NCBI GenBank assembly: GCA_028281785.1
Contig: JANQJG010000214.1
Location: 112,547-176,546 of the forward strand
DNA: 64,000 nucleotides
Source of the DNA: Rhodospirillales bacterium
GTDB taxonomy: Bacteria; Pseudomonadota; Alphaproteobacteria; Rhodospirillales; Shumkoniaceae
Direction: 5' to 3'
A program made the translations under genes and the position numbers. Positions 42,168 to 51,575 of this stretch are shown one piece after another (the stretch's first letter is position 1; each line of letters starts with the position of its first letter). Below the pieces are notes generated by a model. It was not told the DNA's origin and searched no databases. It worked only from the letters and a program-made list of their open reading frames with translations.

Positions 42168-43283
42168 TTGGCGGATTTCGATGCGATCGTCGTGGGCGGC
42201 GGACTGACAGGGATGTCCGTGGCGTACGGGCTTCTCCAAAGACGTTTAACGGTTGCCGTCATCGATGAGGGTGACGTGGCCCATCGGGCGTCACGGGGAA
42301 CGTTCGGTCTCGTCTGGGCACAGAGCAAAGGCCGCGCGATGCCGGAATACGCCCGCTGGACACGGGAATCGGTCAAGCTTTGGCCCGCCTTCGCGGAAGA
42401 GCTTCATGAGAGAACCGGCATCGATGTCGCCTATTCCAACGATGGTGGCTACATGTTCGCGTTTTCGGAGCAGGAGCTTGAACAGCGCAAGAGCGTCTAT
42501 GACGAAATCTGCGCGGGTTTGGGCCTCAAACATCCCGATTACGAGATCCTGGATCGCAAGGCGGTTGTCGCGGATTTTCCGGGGATTGGCGACGCGGTGC
42601 GCGGCGCCACCTTTTGCCCGCTGGACGGCGACTGCAATCCATTGGCGCTGCTGCATGCGCTGCACAAAGCGTTCCTGATCGACGGTGGAAAGTACTTGCC
42701 AGGCCATCGTCTGGCTGAAATCGTGCAACACGGCTCGCGGTTGGTATTGAGGACGACCTGCTCGCGGTTCGAAACCGATCGCATCGTTCTGGCGGCCGGA
42801 ATCGGCAATGCGCGGATCGCCCAGTCGCTTGGTTGCAGCCTCCCCCTGCGCCCCCTGCGCGGACAAATCCTGGTTTCGGAGCGGGCGAAACCGGTGATTC
42901 CCCGTCTGACCCATGCCGTCCGGCAAACCAAGGAGGGATCGATCATGTTCGGGGACTCCCACGAGGACGTGGGGATCAACGACTTGACCACGGCCGCCAC
43001 GATCCGATCGATCGCCGGCAGGGCAGTGAAGACGTTTCCTTTCCTCTCTAGCCTCCGGATCGTCCGCAGCTGGGCATGTCTCAGGCCGATGCCGGTTGAT
43101 GGATTCCCCATCTACGACCGAATTCCCCGCCACCCGGGGGTCATCGTCCTCAACACCCATAGCGGGGTCACCCTGGCGGCGGCCCATGCTCGTATCATCG
43201 CCACACAGATTGCCGATGGAACGCTGGGCAAAGCGATCCGTCACTTCTCCATAAATCGGCTCGATGTTCAAGCGACTCACTGA
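42168..43283 (+). CDS. FAD-dependent dehydrogenase, HcnC/DadA-like subunit
   Basis: 371 residues from a TTG start at 42168 with GGAG seven bases before. An upstream ATG at 41997 would add 57 residues without similarity. FAD motif FDAIVVGGGLTGMSVAYGLL is near the N-terminus, the GTFGLVWAQSKGR flavin region follows, and a DAO-type C-terminus ends GVIVLNTHSGVTLAAAHA. It resembles the beta subunit of HcnABC, opine oxidase and D-hydroxyproline dehydrogenases, which oxidise an amine next to a carboxylate. It overlaps the ferredoxin-like gene by 20 bases. Confidence 0.88.
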   Translation: MADFDAIVVGGGLTGMSVAYGLLQRRLTVAVIDEGDVAHRASRGTFGLVWAQSKGRAMPEYARWTRESVKLWPAFAEELHERTGIDVAYSNDGGYMFAFSEQELEQRKSVYDEICAGLGLKHPDYEILDRKAVVADFPGIGDAVRGATFCPLDGDCNPLALLHALHKAFLIDGGKYLPGHRLAEIVQHGSRLVLRTTCSRFETDRIVLAAGIGNARIAQSLGCSLPLRPLRGQILVSERAKPVIPRLTHAVRQTKEGSIMFGDSHEDVGINDLTTAATIRSIAGRAVKTFPFLSSLRIVRSWACLRPMPVDGFPIYDRIPRHPGVIVLNTHSGVTLAAAHARIIATQIADGTLGKAIRHFSINRLDVQATH

Positions 43284-43560
43284 CGCCAGCCGCCCCAAGG
43301 TGACCGTCACCATCAACGGCGCTCCCGTTGAGGTGCCAGCCGGCGAGAGCGTCGCTGCGGCGCTCATCGTCCATGGCGAAAGAGCATGTCGGACCACCGC
43401 GGTTTCAGCCAGCGCGCGCGGCCCGTATTGCATGATGGGGGTATGTCACGACTGTCTGGTGCGGATCGACGGGGTACCCAACCGTCAGGGCTGCCGGGTG
43501 ATCGTTGCCGACGGCATGGAGATCACGCACCAGTCGGGCGCCCGGGAGCTGAAGCCATGA
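43264..43560 (+). CDS. (2Fe-2S)-binding small subunit, HcnA-like
   Basis: 98-residue ferredoxin-fold protein. Cysteines in RGPYCMMGVCHDCLVRIDG and RQGC form the predicted [2Fe-2S] site. VPAGESVAAALI is typical of the Fer2-type subunit of HcnABC and opine-oxidase complexes. It overlaps both neighbours (20 bases upstream, 4 bases ATGA downstream), so the three chains should be made in equal amounts. Confidence 0.9.
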   Translation: MFKRLTDASRPKVTVTINGAPVEVPAGESVAAALIVHGERACRTTAVSASARGPYCMMGVCHDCLVRIDGVPNRQGCRVIVADGMEITHQSGARELKP

Positions 43561-45038
43561 CCGGGCGGACTGAATGCGCGGTCATCGGCGCCGGACCGGC
43601 CGGCCTTGCCGCCGCAATGACGGTGGCTGAATCCGGGGTCGATGTCACGGTCATCGACTCGGCACCCGAACCCGGCGGCCAGATCTATAAGGCCGTCGGC
43701 AGATCTCCCCTGCCCGACACCAGCGCATTGGGACCCGACTATGCCTTAGGCCGCAAGCTCGTCGCGGCGTTTCAGGAATCCGGAATACGGCATATCGGCG
43801 CGACCGATGTTTGGATGATCACGGATGATCGCAAGATCGCGCTGCTTCGGAATGACCAAGCCTCCTTCCTGCAAGCGGAGCGCATCATCATTGCGACGGG
43901 CGCCCAGGAACGGCCGGTGCCGTTCGAGGGATGGACTCTGCCAGGCGTAATGAACGCGGGTGCTGGGCAGATCCTTGTCAAATCGTCCGGCGTCGTGCCC
44001 TCCGAGGGCGTCGTTCTCGCCGGTTTGGGCCCGTTGGTCTTGCTCGTCGCCTGGCAGTACATACGGCTTGGAGTCGAAGTTCGGGCGGTGCTCGATCTCA
44101 CGCCGGCCGCCAACTACCTCCGCGCGGCGCCTCACCTTCCAGCAGCCCTGCTAGCCGGCAACTATCTGGCCAAGGGCCTGCGCATGCAGTGGGACCTGAG
44201 ACGCGCCCGAGTTCCGATCCATACCGGAGTTCGCCTTATCCGGGCCCTGGGTACGGACGCAATCGAGGCGGTAGAGTTCGTGACGTGGGGCCGCACGCGC
44301 AGAATCGAAACGCCGGTGTTGATGACGCATTTCGGCGTGATCCCGGAAACCGCGATGACGCGGGCGGTCGGCATCCGGCATGACTGGGATGCCTCACAGC
44401 AGTGCTGGCGACCGAAGGCCGACATCTGGGGCAACACCGAGATCAATGGCGTTCTCGTCGCCGGGGACGCTCGCGGCATATTTGGCGCCAAGTCGGCCGA
44501 ATGGAGCGGCCGTCTCGCCGGCTTGGAAGTCGCCCGATCCCTGGGCCGCCTATCGCGGGAGGAGCGAGACGCCAAGGGCGCCCCGACCCAAAAAGCAATG
44601 ACCCGCGACCATCGGGTTCGACCCTTCCTCGAACGGCTCTATGCCGTTCCGGACCACTGGTGGAAGGATGTTCCGGATGCCGCAGCCGTCTGCCGATGCG
44701 AGGAGGTCACAGCGGGTGACGTTCGGGCGGCCATGCGGGCGGGAGCCGTCGGCCCGAACCAAGTGAAGGCTTTCACCCGGGCCGGCATGGGACCGTGCCA
44801 AGGCCGGCAATGCGGCGCCACGGTCGCGAGTATGGCCGCCCAGGAAACAGGCCGCCCCATCGGCGAGATCGACCTCCCGAGGTCGCGCTTTCCGCTGAAA
44901 CCGATCGACTTGGGGACCTTGGCGGCTCTTGAGCTGCCTGCGGCGGAGCTAAGCGGCGAAGCTTCGGCAGATCAAGCGCCGGGGATGGATGTCGGAGGAT
45001 CGAAACCACAGAGGGCTCTGCTGGAAGACGCGGAATAG
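43557..45038 (+). CDS. FAD/NAD(P)-binding oxidoreductase subunit, HcnB-like
   Basis: 493 residues from ATG 43557. The first dinucleotide motif is ECAVIGAGPAGLAAAM; IIATGAQERPVPFEGW and GVVLAGLGPLVLLVA follow. The C-terminal third carries a BFD-like [2Fe-2S] motif, CRCEEVTAGDVRAAM then GPCQGRQCG. This is the alpha subunit of the three-part dehydrogenase and passes electrons towards the membrane chain. The open frame before 43557 is a shadow of the ferredoxin gene. The substrate is probably an opine, D-amino acid or imino acid. Confidence 0.9.
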   Translation: MTGRTECAVIGAGPAGLAAAMTVAESGVDVTVIDSAPEPGGQIYKAVGRSPLPDTSALGPDYALGRKLVAAFQESGIRHIGATDVWMITDDRKIALLRNDQASFLQAERIIIATGAQERPVPFEGWTLPGVMNAGAGQILVKSSGVVPSEGVVLAGLGPLVLLVAWQYIRLGVEVRAVLDLTPAANYLRAAPHLPAALLAGNYLAKGLRMQWDLRRARVPIHTGVRLIRALGTDAIEAVEFVTWGRTRRIETPVLMTHFGVIPETAMTRAVGIRHDWDASQQCWRPKADIWGNTEINGVLVAGDARGIFGAKSAEWSGRLAGLEVARSLGRLSREERDAKGAPTQKAMTRDHRVRPFLERLYAVPDHWWKDVPDAAAVCRCEEVTAGDVRAAMRAGAVGPNQVKAFTRAGMGPCQGRQCGATVASMAAQETGRPIGEIDLPRSRFPLKPIDLGTLAALELPAAELSGEASADQAPGMDVGGSKPQRALLEDAE

Positions 45039-45107
45039 ACGGCGACTTGGCGTGACCACGGTCTGGCGGCCGATGCGGAGGTCGCGGCGAGGCCGAGGCT
45101 TCGCATA

Positions 45108-46628
45108 TTAGCCCGGAACCGGCAGGCCGAAGCGACGGTAGGCCTCAGGCGGCGCCTCGTTCTCCTGCATCATCTCGACCATTCGCCCGACCAAGCGGTT
45201 CTCGATCTCGGGCGCGTCGATGGGCGTCTTTTGGCCGGGGTCGGTCTCGAGGTCGTAAAGCACGTTGACGCAATCCTCAATGCCACCGCCTTGAACCGGT
45301 GGCCGCTCGGCGTCCTTGTGGCCGGGCAGCTTCAGCACCGGCGCGCCCTTGGTGAAGCGGAAGTCGCGGCACAGTTCGGCGCCCTCGAACTCGGCGACCT
45401 TGAACAAAGAGCCCTGATGGGTCGGCATCAACGTGTATTCGTTGATCTCCTGATTCTCCACATCCAATGGATAGCGGAAATAGGTGTAACGCCCATCGGT
45501 GATGTTTATGGGACCGCCGAACATGCCATAGAGGGCGGCGTCGCGGATGGGCGTGTCGTTCTCAAGCACCGGGCGGATGGAGCGTCCCTCCACGTCCGGC
45601 GGCACGTCGGCCACCTCATGGAAATCCAACAGCGTCGGCATCAGATCCAGGGTCTGGGTCAGGCTCGACCGTCGCTCGCCACTGCGGTCGGCGAAATCAG
45701 GGTGATAGACGATCAATGGAATGTGGGCGATCTCATTATAATAGGGCATCCGGTTCTTGCCCCACCAATCGTGCTCCGACAGCATGAAGCCGTGGTCCGT
45801 GGTCAGGATCAACGCCGTGTCTCGCCACAGGTCCAGCTCGTCGAAGAAGTCGAGCAGGCGGCCGAAATGATGGTCGCAGCAACTGACGGACGCCGCGTAA
45901 TTGGCTCGGATCTCAGCGATCTCCTCGGGCGTTTCCTGCACCCGTTTATAGGTCGGCCAGTCCAGGATCGGTCCCTGGTATCCCGTCGGATACATCTCGC
46001 GAAAGCGCGGCGGCGCGATGAAGGGCTCGTGCGGATCGAAGGTCTCGATCTGCAGCAGCCAGTCGTCCTCGCGCCGGTTGCGGTCTAGGAACTGGAACCC
46101 ATGCGCAAAACATTGGATGGCGGGAAAGTCCTCTTCCGCACGGATGGCCACGCGATTGATCAGATTGCGGTAGCGCTTGCCCCTGCCCGGCCCGTCCACG
46201 GCCATGGCGTGGTAGGTCTCCCGGAACCATTCCATGGGTGGCCGGGACATGGCCTGCCAGGGGTCCCATTCCTGGCCACGGATGTTTTCCCATGAGGAAT
46301 AGCGGGTGTGGTAGCTCCAGCCGCCGTCCTCGAAATAGTGGTAATGGTCGGTGACCAGGTGGCTGTAAACACCTGCCGACTTCAGGATCTCCGGACAGGA
46401 GTCGTCAAAGGGCTCCATCGGCCCCCAGCTGCGATGAAGGAAGTTGAGCCGCCCGGTATGCAACTCGCGCCGCGCCGGCATGCAGGGCAAACTTCCGGCA
46501 TAATGGTTGTCGAAGGTCACGGCCCGCTCAGCGAAGCGCCGGAAGTTGGGCGTCTTGACCTCGGTGCCGCCGTAGCACTCCATGGCCCGGCGGTTGAGAG
46601 AGTCCATCAGGACGAAAACCGTCCGCAT
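45108..46628 (-). CDS. Type I sulfatase (formylglycine-dependent), copy 2
   Basis: 506 residues. CxPxR maturation motif with Cys49 (LPCMPARRELHTG). N-terminal metal site FVLMDSLNRR (Asp9), second site LTTDHGFMLSEHDWWGK. No signal peptide, so cytoplasmic. Only moderate resemblance to the sulfatase at 24539. Last gene of the TRAP operon that starts at 52112, so the imported molecule is likely a sulfate ester or is made into one by the accompanying dehydrogenases. Confidence 0.92.
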   Translation of the reverse strand: MRTVFVLMDSLNRRAMECYGGTEVKTPNFRRFAERAVTFDNHYAGSLPCMPARRELHTGRLNFLHRSWGPMEPFDDSCPEILKSAGVYSHLVTDHYHYFEDGGWSYHTRYSSWENIRGQEWDPWQAMSRPPMEWFRETYHAMAVDGPGRGKRYRNLINRVAIRAEEDFPAIQCFAHGFQFLDRNRREDDWLLQIETFDPHEPFIAPPRFREMYPTGYQGPILDWPTYKRVQETPEEIAEIRANYAASVSCCDHHFGRLLDFFDELDLWRDTALILTTDHGFMLSEHDWWGKNRMPYYNEIAHIPLIVYHPDFADRSGERRSSLTQTLDLMPTLLDFHEVADVPPDVEGRSIRPVLENDTPIRDAALYGMFGGPINITDGRYTYFRYPLDVENQEINEYTLMPTHQGSLFKVAEFEGAELCRDFRFTKGAPVLKLPGHKDAERPPVQGGGIEDCVNVLYDLETDPGQKTPIDAPEIENRLVGRMVEMMQENEAPPEAYRRFGLPVPG

Positions 46629-46754
46629 CTCGCTTTTTCCTGCCTTGGTCGCCGCTTGGTTTCCCGATCATAGCAGAACGGCCGCGACTGCGAAGCCGCC
46701 CCTTATCCGCCCATAGCTCTTCAATTGTCCAGCGAACTCTCTCGGGAAGGCATG

Positions 46755-47669
46755 TCACTCTTTTTGTCGTGGCACGATTTGCCAGCCGGTATTGCGCTCG
46801 TGCCATTCCATCAGCGCCGCCATGAGGCGGTCGCCATACCCGGCATCGACCGCAAGCCGGTAAGTCTCGACCACGGCCGGTGCCATGACGCTGGCGAAGT
46901 CCAGGCCGCCGACAAGATCCCGGAAATATCCGACATCCTTATAACCGTTTCCGATCGCGAACTGGTGGCCCGTCAGATCGCCCGAAAGGAAGGGCGGGAT
47001 CATCTTGCGCAAGACGCCGCTGTCCGCGCCGCCCTTGGACATGACCTCGTAAAGCTTCGCCACATCCACACCGGCCGCCGCCGCGACGGCCATCCCCTCC
47101 GCGATGAGGGCGGTGTAGCCCATGGTGATGAAGTTGTTGACCAGCTTGGCCGTGTGGCCCGCCCCCACCGGCCCGAAATGGACAACCGTTTCGGAATAGC
47201 ATTCGATGACCGGGCGGACGCGCGCGAACACCTCTTCCGCGGCCCCAACGAGGCTGTTGAGACGCCCCGCCTCCGCATCCTTGGGGGACCGCGTGACCGG
47301 CGCATCTGCGATTGCGGCCTCACGGTCTGCCAAATCGTCGGCGATGCGCCGGGTCAGATCGGGCAGGCTGGTCGTCGCATCGACAAGCACCCAACCGGGC
47401 CGTGCCGCCTCCAAAAGACCGTCGTGACCGTAGACCAGGGCTTCCACTTGCGGCGCGCCGGTCACACACAGGAACACCATGTCGCAGCGGGACGCGAGGT
47501 CACGGGGCGAGGCGGCCTCCGCCGCCCCGAGACCGACCAGACCCTCGACCGACGTTCGGTTGCGGTGTCCCAGCACCGTGAGAGGCCATCCCTTTTCCAG
47601 GATGTTGCGGGCCATGCCGTGGCCCATCATGCCCAGGCCGACAAATCCGATCCGCGGTCGTTGCAACAT
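46755..47669 (-). CDS. NAD(P)-dependent beta-hydroxyacid dehydrogenase (3-hydroxyisobutyrate dehydrogenase family)
   Basis: 304 residues. Rossmann motif GFVGLGMMGHGMA at the N-terminus, substrate loop DAPVTRSPKDAEAG, and catalytic lysine in GAGHTAKLVNNF. The family oxidises 3-hydroxyacids, such as hydroxyisobutyrate, tartronate semialdehyde or threonate-like sugar acids. It lies between the SAF oxidoreductase gene (38 bases) and the sulfatase gene, so it probably oxidises a hydroxy group of the transported compound or its desulfated product. Confidence 0.9.
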   Translation of the reverse strand: MLQRPRIGFVGLGMMGHGMARNILEKGWPLTVLGHRNRTSVEGLVGLGAAEAASPRDLASRCDMVFLCVTGAPQVEALVYGHDGLLEAARPGWVLVDATTSLPDLTRRIADDLADREAAIADAPVTRSPKDAEAGRLNSLVGAAEEVFARVRPVIECYSETVVHFGPVGAGHTAKLVNNFITMGYTALIAEGMAVAAAAGVDVAKLYEVMSKGGADSGVLRKMIPPFLSGDLTGHQFAIGNGYKDVGYFRDLVGGLDFASVMAPAVVETYRLAVDAGYGDRLMAALMEWHERNTGWQIVPRQKE

Positions 47670-47707
47670 CTTCCTCCTTCGGCGCCGCCCACACCGGCCA
47701 TGGCAGG

Positions 47708-49117
47708 CTAAGCCGAGACACGGTCTGCGGCTGGAAGAAAAACATCATCCTGCTCGCGCCGCAATCGCACAAGCACGGACTCGCTCCCGGTATCGACCAT
47801 GTCGCAGGCAAGAACGGTTCCGGCAGGCACGTCGCGGTTCAGCCGGCGGCCGTCCGCCATGTAGTAGGGGATGGGATTGCCGCCCTCGGCCCGCGCCCCT
47901 TCGACCAGGATGCCCTCGACCCCGTCGATGACATGATGGTGGCCCATGGCCCGGAGCTCGGTCCCGGCGGCGAGATCCCGGGTGGTCCGCCCGGCCAAGT
48001 CGCAGAGCGGATGCGGATTCTCGCCGCCCGTGGATTGGCCAAGCAAGGCCGCCGCCAAAACCGATGTCGCCGACTCGACACCCAGGAGATGGGCCGGATG
48101 ATAGATCGCCGCGGCACTACCCGCGCGGTTCACCACATGACCCTTCGCGCGCAAAACCTCCCAGCTCTTGGGGTCCTCGCAGGCGACGACGACATAAACG
48201 CCGCCGGCCAAACTGACCTCGTCGGGCTTGCGCAGGCAGTTGATAACATCGACGACACCGGCACGGCCGAGGAGGCCGCCCTGGCTTTGGGGAACCATAA
48301 GGTCGGCGATTTCGCCGATCCGGCAGACCGGTGCATGGAACTCCGGCACGTCGAAACCGAGCCCCGTGGCGTTGATGACATGGCCCATCTCGCACAGGTC
48401 GGGAACCGCATGCTGGGGTAGCGCCGCCAAAACCTCGGCGCGTGCGGCCGCCGTGTCGACAGTGGCACTGTCCCCCAACTCCCAGACATCTTTCAGACCC
48501 GGCGCCGAACAGCTTCGGTCGAGACTGGTGACGACGCCGGTGTCGGGATCGAAGACGAAATCGTATTCGCTCGACTTGCCGGCGGAAAGGATCGTCAGGC
48601 CGAGCACCCGCGCCCAGGTGACGAGGCCGATCAGCAGGCTCGGCTGGTCGCCGTCGGCGGGCGTGTAAACCAGGCCAGCCTTGCGAGCCTTGTCGGCAAG
48701 GATGGGGCCGATAACCGAGTCCGCTTCCTTCGAAACCATGACCAGATGCATGCCGGCGAGGATGGCCAAATCGCCGTAACGGGCGCCGACCTCGGGATTG
48801 CCCGTGCCTTCGACGAAGACGTCTAGCCCCAGATCCCGGATCGGTGACGCCTCTGCGACGACGACGCGTTTCCCCGTATCAAGGGCGGTGGCGGCCTGTG
48901 AGGCATTTTCGCAAACGACCACGTCATCGGGGTCGTATCCGGCGTACACGAAGGCGTCGATGCCACGCTGGACGGTGCGGTTGACGACCACGGGCACGTC
49001 AAGGCCGGGAACCCGACGCGACTGGAAAATGAAGGATGTTCCAAATTCCCCCGCGCCCGAAATGGCGGCACGGACCGTACGATCTCTCGCGGCCTTGAAC
49101 AGCGTCTCGTGATTCAC
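47708..49117 (-). CDS. SAF-domain NAD(P)-binding oxidoreductase, homoserine-dehydrogenase-like
   Basis: 469 residues. Rossmann start AAISGAGEFGTSFIFQ, then FVEGTGNPEVGARYG and a mid-part with ADGDQPSLLIGLVTWARV. The C-terminal SAF-type domain (residues about 380-465) includes DVPAGTVLACDMVDT. It fits the group often annotated as predicted homoserine dehydrogenase (COG4091 from memory). Members occur in branched or short sugar-acid catabolic operons; no reaction can be assigned from sequence alone. Third product of the operon after the transporter. Confidence 0.8.
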   Translation of the reverse strand: MNHETLFKAARDRTVRAAISGAGEFGTSFIFQSRRVPGLDVPVVVNRTVQRGIDAFVYAGYDPDDVVVCENASQAATALDTGKRVVVAEASPIRDLGLDVFVEGTGNPEVGARYGDLAILAGMHLVMVSKEADSVIGPILADKARKAGLVYTPADGDQPSLLIGLVTWARVLGLTILSAGKSSEYDFVFDPDTGVVTSLDRSCSAPGLKDVWELGDSATVDTAAARAEVLAALPQHAVPDLCEMGHVINATGLGFDVPEFHAPVCRIGEIADLMVPQSQGGLLGRAGVVDVINCLRKPDEVSLAGGVYVVVACEDPKSWEVLRAKGHVVNRAGSAAAIYHPAHLLGVESATSVLAAALLGQSTGGENPHPLCDLAGRTTRDLAAGTELRAMGHHHVIDGVEGILVEGARAEGGNPIPYYMADGRRLNRDVPAGTVLACDMVDTGSESVLVRLRREQDDVFLPAADRVSA

Positions 49118-49160
49118 AATCGTACTCCCGTATCATCAACCCGAATGATCTGAAAGAACT

Positions 49161-49190
49161 GGGGAGGGAACCGTTGCAAGGCCCCTCCCC
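49161..49190 (-). promoter_or_regulatory. Intercistronic hairpin after dctP, system 4
   Basis: 8-base perfect arms GGGGAGGG (49161-49168) and CCCTCCCC (49183-49190) around a 14-base loop, in the 95-base gap between the receptor gene and the SAF oxidoreductase gene. No T-run. Weaker than the hairpins of systems 1 and 2, but in the same place relative to dctP. Confidence 0.45.
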
Positions 49191-49212
49191 CATGCAGCCC
49201 TAAGGGCCGGCG

Positions 49213-50193
49213 CTATTGGGCGAGATCCAAGATGTCCTTGATCATCTTGGCACCGCCAGGGACTTCCTCATCGAACAGCTTGTAGATTGGTTCACTGGCC
49301 TTGACGAAGGAGTCGAAGTCGACCTGATTGACCTCCATGCCCTTGGACTTGAGTTCCTCGACGAGCTTGGCGTCGGCCGCCGCGACCGTTTCGTAAATCC
49401 AGGGGCGAACCTCTTCCACGGTCTCCTCGAGGACGCTTCGGACATCGGCCGGGATCTTCTCCCAGTGCCTCTCATGGGCCAATACGAAGACCGGGCTGTA
49501 CACGTGGCCCGAAACCGATAGGTACTTCTGGACCTCTTGCAGCTTGTTGGCCGCGATGTGGGTCAGCGGGTTTTCCTGTCCATCGATGGCGCCGGTCTGC
49601 AGACCGACGAAGACCTCCGAGAACGGCATGGGCGTCGGGTTGGCGCCGAACTCCTTGAACATGGCGACGCGCCACTTGCTGCGGGGAGTGCGCAGCTTGA
49701 CGCCATCGAGGTCCGTCGGCGTAGTGATCGGGCGCACATTGTTGGTGATGTGGCGGAAGCCGTTCTCCCACAGGCCGAGATATTTGTAGCCCTTCTTCGC
49801 CGCCGCCTCGGCAAACACCGAGCGGACGAACGCCTTCTCCATCTTGAGGACGTGATCGCGGTCCTTAACGATGAACGGCATGTCGAAGATCGCCGCCTCG
49901 GGAACATAGTTCGGCATCACCGAGGCCATGTGGGTCATATGGATCGTGCCGAGCTTGAGCTTCTGCATCAGGTCCTTGTCCGGGCCAAGCTGATGCGAGT
50001 GATAGAAAACGACCTTGGCCTTGCCGGCCAGCTTTTCGTTGACAATGTCGGTGTAACGCGCGCCCGCCCGTTCGCCCATGGCGCCTTTTGGCGTGCTGAT
50101 GGCGAAGGTGATCTCCATGGGCGCGGCCCATGCGTTGGCGGAGAAACACAGGGCCACCGCCGTCAACCCGGCCAGTTTTGCAATCCTAGACAT
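49213..50193 (-). CDS. TRAP transporter solute-binding protein (DctP family), system 4
   Basis: 326-residue periplasmic receptor. The start at ATG 50193 follows GAGGAGG and gives a clear signal peptide, SRIAKLAGLTAVALCFSANA ending at AWA. The ligand segment is VKLRTPRSKWR and the hinge text PFSEVFVGLQTGAIDGQE. The long open frame upstream is a shadow of dctM. Unusually, this dctP is the third gene of its transporter (order Q, M, P). Confidence 0.94.
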   Translation of the reverse strand: MSRIAKLAGLTAVALCFSANAWAAPMEITFAISTPKGAMGERAGARYTDIVNEKLAGKAKVVFYHSHQLGPDKDLMQKLKLGTIHMTHMASVMPNYVPEAAIFDMPFIVKDRDHVLKMEKAFVRSVFAEAAAKKGYKYLGLWENGFRHITNNVRPITTPTDLDGVKLRTPRSKWRVAMFKEFGANPTPMPFSEVFVGLQTGAIDGQENPLTHIAANKLQEVQKYLSVSGHVYSPVFVLAHERHWEKIPADVRSVLEETVEEVRPWIYETVAAADAKLVEELKSKGMEVNQVDFDSFVKASEPIYKLFDEEVPGGAKMIKDILDLAQ

Positions 50194-50270
50194 CGCTGAT
50201 ACCTCCTCTTTTCCTTCGGCTTGAAGACTTCGTGGAACTCGCGAAACCTTGTTCGGCTTTAACCTCTGCC

Positions 50271-51554
50271 TTAGCGATAGAAGAACGACACCAGCGACAG
50301 CGAGATCTCGGGCACATAGGTGACCAGCACCAGCACCACGAACAGCACCAGAATGAAGGGGATGTTGGCCCGCGTCGTCGCCAGCATGTCGGTCTTGGCA
50401 ATGGAACAGGACGTCGCCAGGACGCTCGCCACCGGCGGCGTCTGCTGGCCGATCGCCAGATTGAGGGTCACGATGATGCCGAAATGCACGGGATCGATGC
50501 CCAGCTCGTGAACCAGCGGCATCAGGATCGGGACCACCAGAATGATGGCCGCCGCACCGTGCAGGAACATTCCGAGGCACAGCAGAAGTAGATTCAACAG
50601 CGCCAGCACCGCGTACTTGTTGTCGGTGAGCATCAGCATGCCCATGGTCAGCTTCTGCGGAAGCTGGATTTCGGTCAGGTAGAGGCCCAGGACCTTCGAC
50701 GCCGCGACCAGGAGCATGACCACCGCCGTCTGGACGATGCCTTCGTTCAGAGCCTCGTAGAACTGGCGGAGGTCGAGCTCGCGGTAGATGAAGGTGCCGA
50801 TAACCAGGGCCGCGAAGACCGCAAGGCCGGCCCCCTCGGTCGCGGTGACGAAGCCACTGAAGATGCCACCCAGAATGATGACGGGAAGAGTCAAGGCCCA
50901 TGCGGCATCGAGAAAAGCCGACCAAAGGCGGCGCAGGCTGAAGGCCTCCTCGCGCGGAAGATCGTATCGGATCGCCATGACATAGCAGAGGATCAGCATG
51001 ATCAAGCCGCCGATCAGGCCGGGCACGATGCCGGCGACGAACAGCTGGACGATGGACGTATCCGACATGGCGCCGTAAAGGATCATCGGCATCGACGGCG
51101 GAATGATGATTGCCAAGGAGGCGCTTGAAGACTGAACGGCCGCCGCCCAAGTCGGCTTGTAGCCGCGCTTCTTCATCGCCGGGATCAGAATGGAGCCGAG
51201 CGCGGCCACGTCGGCCACGGCCGAGCCCGAGATCTCGGCAAAGAACATCGACGTGACGACGTTTACCATCGCCAAGCCGCCGCGTACGAAGCCGATCACC
51301 GCATTTGTGAAAGCGATCAGGCGGCGCGAGATGCCCGAGGTGTTCATCAGGGCGCCGGCCAGGATGAACAGCGGGATCGCCAGAAGCGGGAAGTTCAGCG
51401 CGCCGTCATAGATGGCCAGCGCGCAGTCGTAGATGGTGTTGATACCCTTGTGGAGCATCAAACCGATGAGGCCCACGACGCCGATGGCGACCGCGATGGG
51501 AACCCGCAAGGCGCAGAGGAAGAGAACGGCGAGTATGACGAAGATGATGGTCAC
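50271..51554 (-). CDS. TRAP transporter large permease (DctM family), system 4
   Basis: 427-residue DctM protein with the signatures FFAEISGSAVADVAALGS, LAIIIPPSMPMILYG and NLAIGQQTPPVASVLA. It lies 21 bases after dctQ and 77 bases before dctP. Same general branch as system 3. Confidence 0.95.
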   Translation of the reverse strand: MTIIFVILAVLFLCALRVPIAVAIGVVGLIGLMLHKGINTIYDCALAIYDGALNFPLLAIPLFILAGALMNTSGISRRLIAFTNAVIGFVRGGLAMVNVVTSMFFAEISGSAVADVAALGSILIPAMKKRGYKPTWAAAVQSSSASLAIIIPPSMPMILYGAMSDTSIVQLFVAGIVPGLIGGLIMLILCYVMAIRYDLPREEAFSLRRLWSAFLDAAWALTLPVIILGGIFSGFVTATEGAGLAVFAALVIGTFIYRELDLRQFYEALNEGIVQTAVVMLLVAASKVLGLYLTEIQLPQKLTMGMLMLTDNKYAVLALLNLLLLCLGMFLHGAAAIILVVPILMPLVHELGIDPVHFGIIVTLNLAIGQQTPPVASVLATSCSIAKTDMLATTRANIPFILVLFVVLVLVTYVPEISLSLVSFFYR

Positions 51555-51575
51555 CTGCTGCTTCTCCCTCGCCTC

